Positions 56,070 through 64,000 of a stretch of DNA of 64,000 bases are shown here, in pieces. Every line of letters begins with the position of its first letter. Within the stretch, counting starts at the first letter, position 1. The notes below the pieces were generated by a model. That model searched no databases, had not been told where the DNA came from, and saw only the letters and a list, made by a program, of their open reading frames with translations. Position numbers and translations under genes: made by a program. The stretch comes from JACDCA01 sp963810305 (GTDB lineage Bacteria > Acidobacteriota > Vicinamibacteria > Vicinamibacterales > 2-12-FULL-66-21): NCBI GenBank assembly GCA_963810305.1, contig CAWEMY010000016.1:184674-248673 (forward strand), written 5' to 3'.

Positions 56070-56855
56070 TTAGCTCGTTCCCGCCTTGCGCCGGTTCTTG
56101 ATCTCGTCCTTCAGCTGCGGGTTGACTTTGAAACCAACCTGCTCCGCGGCTTTGACCGATTTCTCCGCGTCGTCGAGGCGACCAGTTTCCATGTAGACGA
56201 CGGCGAGGTTGTTGTAGGCTTCACCAGACTTCCCGTCAGCTTCGATGGCGGCCTTGTATTCCCTCTCCGCGCCTGCCAGGTTCCCCATGCGGAAGTAGCC
56301 GCTCCCAAGGCCCATCGACACAAAGGCCGGCACGGCCAGATTGAGCGACATCGTCGAATTGCCGCGTGACACGGCCTCCTGCGTCATCCGCTTCTCGTTT
56401 TCCAGCTGGCGAATGGCGTTGACCACCTGTTGCGTCGGCTGAGCAGTCTGATACGAGCGAATGACCTCGTCGATCTCGCGAAGGCGTGTGTCGCGATTTC
56501 GCTGCCGCTCCTGGGCGTTGGCGAAAAGGCGGCCGCTCTGCTGCTGGTAGAGCGTGCGGCACTTCTCGTAGGCGGACACAGCTTCCGCGAACTTCTTCTG
56601 CGCCATGCGAGTGCGTCCGAGCATGTAGTACGCCATTTCGAACGTCGGGTCGGTGTCGATGGCGGTGTTGAAGGACCTGACGGCGTCTTCCCACGCTTCG
56701 GCCTTCATGTTCTCCAGACCGATGTTATAGGGCACCCGGGCGCGCTCACGCGCGCCTGGAACCTCCCGCGCGCTGGGGGGAGGGATCTGCGCCGATGCCG
56801 CGAGGGGAGCGGCGAGCAGACTGACGAGAACGAACGGAGACAAGCGCGTTCGCAT
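56070..56855 (-). CDS. Exported TPR-repeat protein
   Basis: After a signal peptide (FVLVSLLAAPLAASAQ) come TPR units: YNIGLENMKAEAWEDAVRSFNTAIDTDPTFEMAYYMLGRTRMAQKKFAEAVSAYEKC, and later GSGYFRMGNLAGAEREYKAAIEADGKSGEAYNNLAVVYMETGRLDDAEKSVKAAEQ. A long helical linker joins the two groups. It probably scaffolds periplasmic complexes. It lies just downstream of the TonB receptor terminator on the same strand. Confidence 0.87.
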   Translation of the reverse strand: MRTRLSPFVLVSLLAAPLAASAQIPPPSAREVPGARERARVPYNIGLENMKAEAWEDAVRSFNTAIDTDPTFEMAYYMLGRTRMAQKKFAEAVSAYEKCRTLYQQQSGRLFANAQERQRNRDTRLREIDEVIRSYQTAQPTQQVVNAIRQLENEKRMTQEAVSRGNSTMSLNLAVPAFVSMGLGSGYFRMGNLAGAEREYKAAIEADGKSGEAYNNLAVVYMETGRLDDAEKSVKAAEQVGFKVNPQLKDEIKNRRKAGTS

Positions 56856-56872
56856 GTGACGACCTCCGGATG

Positions 56873-56906
56873 AAAAAAAACCCCGCGGGCCGGAGCCCGC
56901 GGGGTC
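56873..56906 (-). terminator. Rho-independent terminator of the TonB receptor gene
   Basis: On the minus strand CCCCGCGGGC-TCCG-GCCCGCGGGG is followed by TTTTTTTT, a 10-bp GC stem with an ideal U-tract, about 25 bp after the receptor stop. Confidence 0.92.
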
Positions 56907-56930
56907 AACGATACCCGAGTTATCCGGCGT

Positions 56931-59900
56931 TTAGAAGATGAACTTCACGCCGAACCGCGCCTGGATCGGAGCCTGGAAGGTGTTGTCCATCAGGAACAAC
57001 GGATTCCGGATGATGTTCTGCGCGACGATGAGCTGTTCGAGTGTCTGTTGTCCGCGGTAGAACAGCTGCTCGTCCAAAGCGAACGCGCCCGAACCGGCGA
57101 CGCCGTTCGTCTTCTGGTAGGTCGAATTCCTCCCGATTGCCGTGTCCTGGTTGAACAGGTTCAGAACGTTCATGCTGAGCTGCAGCTGGCGGCCGCCGCC
57201 GATGCGGAAGCTGTGCTGCACCAGCATGTCAGTCTGCGAGAAGGTCGGTGTCCGTCCGTCGCTCATGCGGCCAAGGTAGTTGACCGGCAGGTTGTTCGTC
57301 GGATAGATACCGATTTCACGCGACACCGGCAGGCCGCTCGCCACGAACTGGTTCACTCCCACGCTCGTACCAAAGTTGAACTGGTAGATGAACTGGGCCT
57401 TGAACTGGTGCGGGCGATCGGTTGCCAGACGTCCGAGCGCGGCGATGCCGCCGTCCTGGAACATCATCAGCGGGTAGTCCCACAGGCGGCCGACGTTCGG
57501 GCTGGTGCGCCCGTTCTCGTCCGACTGCGAGAGACCGGAGTAGTTCCCGTACAACCGGCTCCAGAGATAGCTGGTCCGGAGGTACCAGTTGTCGGCGAAC
57601 CGCTTCTCGGCGGCGAACTCCACGCTATCGTAGTCGCGAACCGGTTTCGGGTTGTCGACTGTAATGCCGGAATCCGTGTGCGCGATGGCGGCGAGGTTCT
57701 CGCCGGGATTCGCGATGATGTAGATCTCCGTTCCGCTCGGGTCCAAGGCGCCCGTGTCCTCGATCGCGCGGTCAATCTGCTTGTGGACGTACCGCGCGCT
57801 GAGGGAGACCACATCATTGAGCTGGTGCTCGAGCCCGAACGTTGCCTCCTGCTGCTTCATCGGCTTCAGATCGGGATCCTGGTGATCTGAGTCAAGCGAC
57901 ACAAACCGGAAGTCGACCGGTCCACGAATCAATGTGCCCGCGCACGCCGGTGGGCAATTCGCTCCGTTGACCAGGCTGTTGTAGTCGTAGGTGTCGAGCG
58001 TGTAGTAGTAGTCGAGCCACTTGTCTCCACCGAACGAGCCGCGCGGCAGCTCGAGCTTGAAGATGTCGTAGAACACGCCCCACGACCCGAATACCTTCGA
58101 GCGGCCGTCGCCCCTCAAGTCATAGGCGAACCCGACGCGCGGCGCCAGCTTGTCCCCGAACGGGAACTCGATACCGAACTCCGGTACGTCTTCCTGAGTC
58201 GTGTAGGTCGGCACCCGCTCACGCTCAGTGCGGATACCCGCATTGACCGTCAGGCGGTTGTTGATCGTCCACGAATCCTGGATGAACAGGCCGATGTTAT
58301 TCGTGTGGACGTCACCCTCCGTGATGAAGCCCTGCTTCGGGTCGACGCCGTTGCTGCGCACCTCATAATAACCGTAGGTGCCTCGCTGTACGGGTGCGCC
58401 GCTCGGCAGCCCGATGTTCCATCGCAGGCTGCACGCGGTTGCGCGACTCACCGGCCAGCACGTTGTTGCCGACGCGGTCGAACTGCGCGCCGAACTTGAG
58501 CTGGTGCTCGCCGGCTGCGCTCGCGTACACCGTTCCGTCAGCCTGGAAGTACAGCGCGGGTCTGCTGATCGTAAGTCGTCTTGTTGAATGCCGCCGCCGG
58601 GAACGACGAGAATCCCGTTGACTGCTGGAAGCCGCTCGGAATTTCCGGGAAGGACAAGTCGAGCTTCCCGCGGCCCCTGTGCAGCGGGTGTTGCCCGTCG
58701 CGAAGATGATGCGCGGCTCCTCGGTCACGTTGGAGTCGTTGACATCGGAGAAGTAGTAGCCTCCCCGAACTCCGAAAAACAGCTTGGGCGAAGCTACCCA
58801 GTCGAGGTTGCCCGAGAGGGAGTAGTTTGGGAACTTCGTGGATTTGGCGTAGTTCGTGCCCGACGGCTCGGTGCCCGCCTGCGCCGGCAGCAGTCCATCC
58901 GTCTTCGACCAGCTGTTGTTGTACGCCAGGCGGCCGCGCAGCGCATCGCTGAACTGACCAGTCATGTTGCCCGTCACGAAATGGGTCGTCTGCTTCTGGT
59001 CTTCATCGAAGGTGCCAGCGTTGGGGTTGACCGCCGTCGTTGCATTGACGATGCGCTCGTTGGTAGTGAACGCGGGCTGGTAGGCGCCGAAGAACCACGC
59101 CTTGTTGCGCGCGATCGGACCGCCGAGGGCGAAGCCGGGCTCGATGCGGTTGATGAGTCTTTCGGATACGTGATGTATTCGGCGATGTCGTCGTTGGTCA
59201 GGTTTCGCCGGAGCGTCGGTGTGGGTTCGCCCTGGAGCTTGTCACCCTGCCAGTTGAAGAGCGCGTTGCCGCGCCAGTCGTTGGTGCCGCTCTTGGTGAT
59301 GACGTTGATGACACCACCGGTCGCGCCGCCGAACTCCGCCGTGTAGCCGCTCGACTTGACCTGGACTTCTTCGACGAAGTCAGCGATGACGCCCTTGCCC
59401 TGAGGTGCCGTCCTGCAGGTCGGTCGTCTCGATGCCGTCGATGATGAAGCGGTTCTCACCGGCGCTCGCGCCGTCGATCGAGAGGCCGCCGAGCTTGCCT
59501 TCGTTGTTGGCGCCGGGCGCCTGCGTCACCAGCGTCGTGAAGTCGCGCCCCTTGGGCATCAGTTCGACCTGCTCGGCGCGGATGTTGGTCTGCCGCGCGC
59601 TCTGCCGCACGTCAACGAGCGGCGATTCGGCGACGACTTGCACGGACTCGGTGACGCCCTTCGGCGACATCGAGAAATCGACCTTCTTCACCTGGCCGAG
59701 ACCGACGCGGACGACGTCGTTCTTCGCCGGCGCAAAGTTGTCGAGGGTCGCGGAAACGAGGTAATCGCCCGGGGCGACTGACGGGAAGCGGTAGGTTCCG
59801 GTTTCGTCCGACGTCGTCGTCAGCACGGCCCCGTGGCGGTGCGGGCCTCAACGGTCACGCCGGGCAGAACTGCGCCCGATGCGTCCCTGACGACGCCTTC

Positions 59901-59984
59901 GATGGTGCCACGCTGTTCCTGGGCCGTTGCCGGCCAGGCAAACAGCAGCGCTGCCATCAGTGCGGCTAATGTACGTACTCGCAT
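56931..59984 (-). pseudogene. TonB-dependent receptor with N-terminal regulatory domain, about six frameshifts
   Basis: From ATG 59984 (GGAGGA upstream) a signal peptide ending TAQEQ leads to a carboxypeptidase-regulatory domain (GTIEGVVRDASGAVLPGVTVEARTATG). Next come a plug (GLSIDGASAGENRFIIDGIETTDL; SSGYTAEFGGATGGVINVITKSGTND) and a long beta-barrel ending GVKFIF with a C-terminal aromatic. The reading frame switches near 59830, 59399, 59161, 58685, 58570 and 58440. Most changes are one base in a run of G, C or A and each is cleanly repaired by adding or removing one base. Such receptors take up oligosaccharides or chelates. Confidence 0.85.
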
Positions 59985-60374
59985 TGCTGGTTCATCCTCC
60001 TGGTTAACAAGACACGTCAGCGTGGTGAAAAGGCCCGCCTTCGCCAAGGCTACGGCGGGTCAATAAAATCGACTGGCCCTCCAGGGCTGGCGACCGCGTT
60101 GACGTAAGTGCCCGTCCTGGGTGGCCCGGGCAACCTCCGTTTATAGCACGCGTTGTGCCCAACTGTGTTGCGAATTATCACCGTTTATTTTCAACAACTT
60201 AGGTGCTTTAACAGCTGGTCCCGTACCAACTATCCGGAATCCCGAATCCAGTGAGATGGATTTCGGCCCTGGTGGTGAGCTGTTGGGCCCCGTGGGGACG
60301 GGGGACGAACAGGCCTCAGGGCATCAGCCATGACCGCGTGACCTCCCCGTCGTCACCGGTATCATTGAGGGCTT
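59985..60374. other. Divergent promoter region between TonB receptor and thiolase
   Basis: About 390 bp without a gene. It holds a CCGCCGTAGCC-type palindrome (60031-60061) and an AT-rich stretch near 60170-60215 that probably contains the promoters. No operator is recognisable. Confidence 0.6.
60031..60061. repeat. CCGCCGTAGCC-type palindrome
   Basis: GCCCGCCTTCGCCAAGGCTA followed by CGGCGGG; the reverse orientation of the copies at 13294 and 34304. Confidence 0.78.
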
Positions 60375-61580
60375 ATGTCTCACCCTGACGTGGTCGTGGT
60401 CAGCGCGGCGCGCACCCCCATCGGACGGTACGGCGGCTCCTTCCGCAGCCTCCATCCAGCCGAGCTCGGGGCGGTCGCGACGCGGAGCGGCGCTCGAGCG
60501 GGGGACGATCGCCGTTGACGAGGTGGACGAACTGCTGATGGGCCACGCACGCCAGGCTGGATCGGGCCCCAACCCGGCGCGGCAGGTTGTCCGGCGCGCC
60601 GGCCTCCCGGACAGCGTCCCGGCCCAGACGATCAACAAAGCTTGTGCCTCCGGGATGGAAGCGGTGGCGACCGCAGCGCGGGCCATCCTCCTCGGAGAGA
60701 CGCACGTCGCGGTAGCGGGTGGCATCGAGTCGATGAGCCGCATGCCGTATCTGATCGACTCGGAGGATGCCCGCTGGGGACATCGCATGGGCAACTTCGC
60801 CCTGGTCGACGCGATGTACCGCGATGGGTTCACCTGTTCGTTGAGCGGCATGATCATGGGAGAAACCGCCGAACTGCTCGCACGCCAGTACGGGATCTCG
60901 CGTGAAGCCTCGGAAGCGTACGCCGTGGAATCGCAGCGCAAGGCGGGCGCGGCGATCGCGGGAGGCAGGTTCCAGGACGAGATCGCTCCGGTAACGGTGA
61001 CGCGACTCGAAGGGAGGGCATACGCCTCGTGGCCGCGGACGAGCATCCACGTCCGGACACGACGATCGAGTCTCTTCGAAGACTCACGCCGGTTTTCTCG
61101 AACGTCGAGGGGCAGCCGGGGTCGATCACGGCAGGGACGTCGTCGGGGATTACCGATGGCGGTGCGGCGCTCGTCCTCATGAGCGCTGAACGCGCGCGCG
61201 AACGCGGCATCACGCCAATGGCGCGAATCGTCGGATGGGCATCGGCCGGCGTCGATCCCAGGATCATGGGCATCGGCCCAGTGCCGGCGATGCGCAAGCT
61301 GTTCGCACGCACCGGGCTGACGCTCGACTCTTTTGATCTGGTTGAACTCAACGAGGCGTTCGCGGCGCAGGTTCTCGCCGTCCTGCGTGACGAGCCGGTC
61401 GACCCCGACCGCCTGAACGTCAACGGCGGCGCAATCGCACTCGGGCACCCGATCGGCTGTACGGGCGCCCGCATCATCGTCACGCTGCTCCACGAAATGC
61501 GCAAGCGCGCCGCTCGCCGCGGCCTGGCGACGCTTTGCGTCAGTGGCGGGATGGGAATGGCGATGGCATTTGAAATGTAG
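60375..61580 (+). pseudogene. Acetyl-CoA acetyltransferase (thiolase), two frameshifts
   Basis: ATG 60375 opens VVVVSAARTPIGRYGGSFR. The frame changes near 60483 (one extra G in GCGGAGCGG) into VDELLMGHARQAGSGPNPARQ ... INKACASGMEAV with the catalytic Cys. It changes again near 61013 (one G short in GAAGGGAGGG) into the C-terminal half LNVNGGAIALGHPIGCTGAR and LCVSGGMGMAMA with the second catalytic Cys and His. Repaired length ~400 is normal. It would condense or cleave acyl-CoA. The TAG stop belongs to a palindromic repeat. Confidence 0.85.
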
Positions 61581-61622
61581 GGGCGGTTCGCGAACCGCCC
61601 TACACGTTCGCGAACCGCCCCC
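61577..61622. repeat. GGGCGGTTCGCGAACCGCCC palindromes at the thiolase stop
   Basis: One complete unit (61577-61603, GTAGG plus the palindrome) that provides the TAG stop, then a half copy (61603-61622). Confidence 0.9.
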
Positions 61623-61638
61623 TCCACGTAGGAATCGA

Positions 61639-62685
61639 ATGAAAATAGCAGTCATTGCGGGAGACGGGATCGGCAAGGACGTCACGGCTGAAGCCCTGAA
61701 GGTCCTCGAGGCCATTGGCGAGAAATTCGGCCGGCGGTTCGAGCTCGACCACCTGCCCTGGGGCGCGGACCACTTTCTGAAAACGGGTGAATCGCTCCCG
61801 CCGAACGGCTTCGACCTGCTGCGGCAGTTCGATGCCATTTTTCTTGGAGCGCTCGGGGATCCGCGGATCCCGGACTTTGGTTATGCGCGTGACATCTTGC
61901 TCGGCACGCGGTTCCAGCTCGATCTCTATGTCAACTACCGGCCGGTGAAACTGCTGCACGAGCGGCTGTGCCCTCTGAAAGGGCGCGTTCCGGCAGACGT
62001 CGACTTCGTGGTGTTTCGCGAGAACACCGAGGGCGTGTACGTCAACATCGGCGGCCGCTTCAAGGCCGGGACCGAAGATGAGGTCGCGATTCAGGAAGAG
62101 ATCAACACCTACAAGGGCGTGCACCGCATCATCCGGCACGCATTCGAATTCGCGAAGGCGAACGGCCTCACGAAAGTGTGCATGGCCGACAAGAGCAACG
62201 CGATGACGCAGGGCCATGCTTTGTGGCAGCGCGTTTTCAAGGAGCTGACGCCGCTCTATCCGGGCATCACAGCCACGCACTACTACATCGATGCGCTGGC
62301 CATGTACATGGTGCTGGATCCCGGCCAGTTCGAGGTGATCGTCACCAACAATCTTTTTGGCGACATCGTCACCGACCTCGGTGCGACCTTCCAGGGAGGC
62401 CTCGGCATGGCGGCCTCGGGCAATCTCCATCCCGGCCGGACGTCGATGTTCGAGCCGGTTCACGGCTCCGCTCCGAGGTTCGCCGGAAAGAACATCGCGA
62501 ACCCCATCGGCGCGATCTCGTCGATGGCGCTGCTGCTCGAGACGCTGGGCGCGAAGGACGAAGCCGCAGCCATCGATGCGGCCGTCGCGCGAGCGGTGAA
62601 CGAAAATCAGGTAACGTCGGATGTTGGTGGCACGCTGGGGACGCGGGAGGCTGGGGATTTCATAGCGGCGGCTGTTCGCCGCTGA
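61639..62685 (+). CDS. Isocitrate/isopropylmalate dehydrogenase family protein
   Basis: A 348-residue beta-decarboxylating dehydrogenase: IAGDGIGKDVTAEALKVL, YVNYRPVKLL, FRENTEGVYVNIGG (substrate arginine region), TNNLFGDIVTDLGA with the metal aspartates, and EPVHGSAPRFAGKNIANPIGAI. It matches LeuB/tartrate dehydrogenase-type enzymes, but no leuACD neighbour is present, so the real substrate is open. GGAATCG precedes the ATG; the frame upstream is repeat sequence. Confidence 0.87.
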   Translation: MKIAVIAGDGIGKDVTAEALKVLEAIGEKFGRRFELDHLPWGADHFLKTGESLPPNGFDLLRQFDAIFLGALGDPRIPDFGYARDILLGTRFQLDLYVNYRPVKLLHERLCPLKGRVPADVDFVVFRENTEGVYVNIGGRFKAGTEDEVAIQEEINTYKGVHRIIRHAFEFAKANGLTKVCMADKSNAMTQGHALWQRVFKELTPLYPGITATHYYIDALAMYMVLDPGQFEVIVTNNLFGDIVTDLGATFQGGLGMAASGNLHPGRTSMFEPVHGSAPRFAGKNIANPIGAISSMALLLETLGAKDEAAAIDAAVARAVNENQVTSDVGGTLGTREAGDFIAAAVRR

Positions 62686-62710
62686 CGACGGGCCTGCGGC
62701 CTGCACGAAA

Positions 62711-62780
62711 GACCGCGAAGCCACGAAGCCACGAAAACAACTATGGCTTCGTGTTCTTCGAGGCTTCGTGTTCTTCGTGC
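62711..62780. repeat. Stem-loop with tandem-repeat arms (GAAGCCAC)
   Basis: The left arm 62711-62738 has GAAGCCAC units, the right arm 62742-62780 GGCTTCGTG units. It lies between the dehydrogenase and the second thiolase. Confidence 0.82.
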
Positions 62781-62820
62781 CGAAAGGCCGTGGGCTCGTT
62801 CAGCGTGACAGTGAGGATTG

Positions 62821-64000
62821 ATGAATAAGGACATTTACATTCTCGGGGGCGCGTGTACGCCCATGGCGGAATATGCGGGCAAGTTGAAAGACATTTCCGC
62901 GCTGGAGCTCGGCGCGATTGCTTCGCGCGCGGCGATGGAGCGTACCGGCGTGAAGCCGGATGCTATTGACCACGTGGTCTTCGGCAACGTCCTGCAGACC
63001 AGCGCCGACGCCGTCTACGGCGCCAGGCATGTCGGTTTGAAGGCTGGGCTTCCGACCGAGGTCCCGGCGCTCACGGTGAATCGCCTGTGCGGATCCGGCA
63101 TCCAGGCGGCGGTCAGCGGCGGACAGATGATCCTCCTCGGGGAAGCGGACATCGTGCTCACTGGCGGGATGGAGAACATGACGCAGGCGCCGCACGTCAT
63201 TCGCGGCCTCCGCAATGGCCTGCGCCTCGGGCAGGGGCAGCTGGAAGATACGCTGTGGTCCGCGCTCCTCGATACGCATTGCGGCTGCACCATGGCCGGC
63301 ACGGCGGAGAACTGCGCCGCGAAGTACGGGATCTCGCGGGAAGAACAGGATCGCTACGCCATTCGCAGCCAGCAGCTTGCCGACAAGGCGTGGAAGGAAG
63401 GGCGGTTCAAGGACGAAGTCGTCCCCGTCGAGATCAAGTCGCGTAAAGGCGTCGAGGTATTCGCGCAGGACGACCACATGCGTCCCGATACCACGATGGA
63501 AGGTCTGGCGAAGCTGCCGGCAGCCTTCAGTAAGAACGGCTGTGTCACCGCCGGGAACGCCTCCGGGATCGTCGATGGTGGTGCCGCACTGCTTCTCGCG
63601 TCCGAAGCGGGCGTGAAGAAATACGGCCTTACGCCCCTCGCCCGTCTCACCCACTGGGCGAGCGTTGGCGTCGAACCAACGCTGATGGGGATGGGCCCAT
63701 CTCCTGCAACCCGGCTCGTGCTCGAGAAGGCCGGACTCAGCCTCGCCGACATCGATCTCATCGAAGTCAACGAGGCATTCGCGGCGCAATACCTGTCGGT
63801 CGAAAAGGATCTCGGCCTGGACCGCGACCGCGTCAACGTCAACGGCGGTGCCATCGCGCTCGGACACCCGTTGGGGATGACCGGCACGCGGCTGCTCCTG
63901 ACCCTGACGCTCGAGCTGCGCCGGCGCGGCGTCAAGCGCGGCCTCGCCACCGCCTGCATCGGCGGCGGTCAGGGAATAGCAGCCATAGTAGAAACGTGCT
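62821..64000 (+). CDS. Acetyl-CoA acetyltransferase (thiolase), C-terminal end beyond window
   Basis: Intact thiolase with Cys90 in NRLCGSG, NEAFAAQ, NVNGGAIALGHPLGMTG with the catalytic His, and TACIGGGQGIAAI with the second Cys. The frame is still open at the right edge (393 residues so far), but the conserved C-terminus has been reached, so nearly all is present. It is a paralogue of the broken thiolase at 60375 and may compensate for it. Probable role: acyl-CoA thiolysis or acetoacetyl-CoA formation. Confidence 0.92.
   Translation, partial: MNKDIYILGGACTPMAEYAGKLKDISALELGAIASRAAMERTGVKPDAIDHVVFGNVLQTSADAVYGARHVGLKAGLPTEVPALTVNRLCGSGIQAAVSGGQMILLGEADIVLTGGMENMTQAPHVIRGLRNGLRLGQGQLEDTLWSALLDTHCGCTMAGTAENCAAKYGISREEQDRYAIRSQQLADKAWKEGRFKDEVVPVEIKSRKGVEVFAQDDHMRPDTTMEGLAKLPAAFSKNGCVTAGNASGIVDGGAALLLASEAGVKKYGLTPLARLTHWASVGVEPTLMGMGPSPATRLVLEKAGLSLADIDLIEVNEAFAAQYLSVEKDLGLDRDRVNVNGGAIALGHPLGMTGTRLLLTLTLELRRRGVKRGLATACIGGGQGIAAIVETC

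Noticed and set aside
60085..60374. A small gene in the TonB-thiolase gap
   Set aside because: Only short frames without ribosome sites or protein-like composition; better explained as promoter region.

Overview
This is a GC-rich bacterial window with about 60 protein-coding loci on both strands and one tRNA. No phage, integrase, transposase, rRNA or CRISPR array is visible. Gene content suggests an Acidobacteriota bacterium, most likely Vicinamibacteria (inference, not proven here). The signs are many secreted metallo- and serine peptidases, a TonB receptor with an N-terminal carboxypeptidase-regulatory domain, a BACON-like domain, DUF4097 next to an ECF sigma/anti-sigma pair, and a typical mreBCD-mrdA-rodA-rng cluster.

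Layout. 1-5.3 kb: start of an M13 peptidase, a secreted repeat protein, a PQQ-type sugar dehydrogenase carrying the same repeat, a P1 peptidase and dUTPase. 5.3-13.2 kb: M19 dipeptidase, DPP4-like S9 peptidase, response regulator, TPR-metallopeptidase, HTH-RDD membrane protein and M28 peptidase. 13.3-18.1 kb: RskA-type anti-sigma and ECF sigma, AI-2E transporter, MBL hydrolase, YjbR and tRNA-Leu. 18.3-22 kb: SppA convergent with a PpiD-like chaperone. 22.2-30.8 kb: diguanylate cyclase, then mreB-mreC-mreD-mrdA-rodA-rng (rod shape, wall elongation, RNA processing). 30.8-34.7 kb: DUF4097 with a second anti-sigma/ECF sigma pair, and an MGMT protein. 34.7-37.9 kb: translationally coupled HD-GYP, membrane and alkaline-phosphatase-family genes. 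37.9-45.4 kb: nucleoside uptake and salvage (phosphorylase, NupC, PNP, cytidine deaminase), then mtnA, tsaD, yjbQ and an HD protein. 45.5-49.3 kb: two ATPase-permease ABC pairs. 49.4-54.6 kb: anchored protein, gamma-glutamylcyclotransferase-like protein, M28 peptidase, PilZ and aldehyde dehydrogenase. 54.6-56.1 kb: a toxin-antitoxin block bracketed by copies of the aldehyde dehydrogenase 3' end. 56-64 kb: TPR protein, a heavily frameshifted TonB receptor, two thiolases and an isopropylmalate-dehydrogenase-like enzyme.

Two things stand out beyond the genes. First, intergenic space is packed with small palindromic (REP-like) families, with stem-loops whose arms are short tandem repeats, and with a roughly 120-bp foldable element present twice. 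Several repeats touch coding sequence and supply stop codons, protein tails or part of a signal peptide. Second, at least seven genes carry one-base frameshifts, mostly in homopolymers. The TonB receptor alone has about six. Many may be assembly or sequencing errors, and this should be settled before calling the genes dead.
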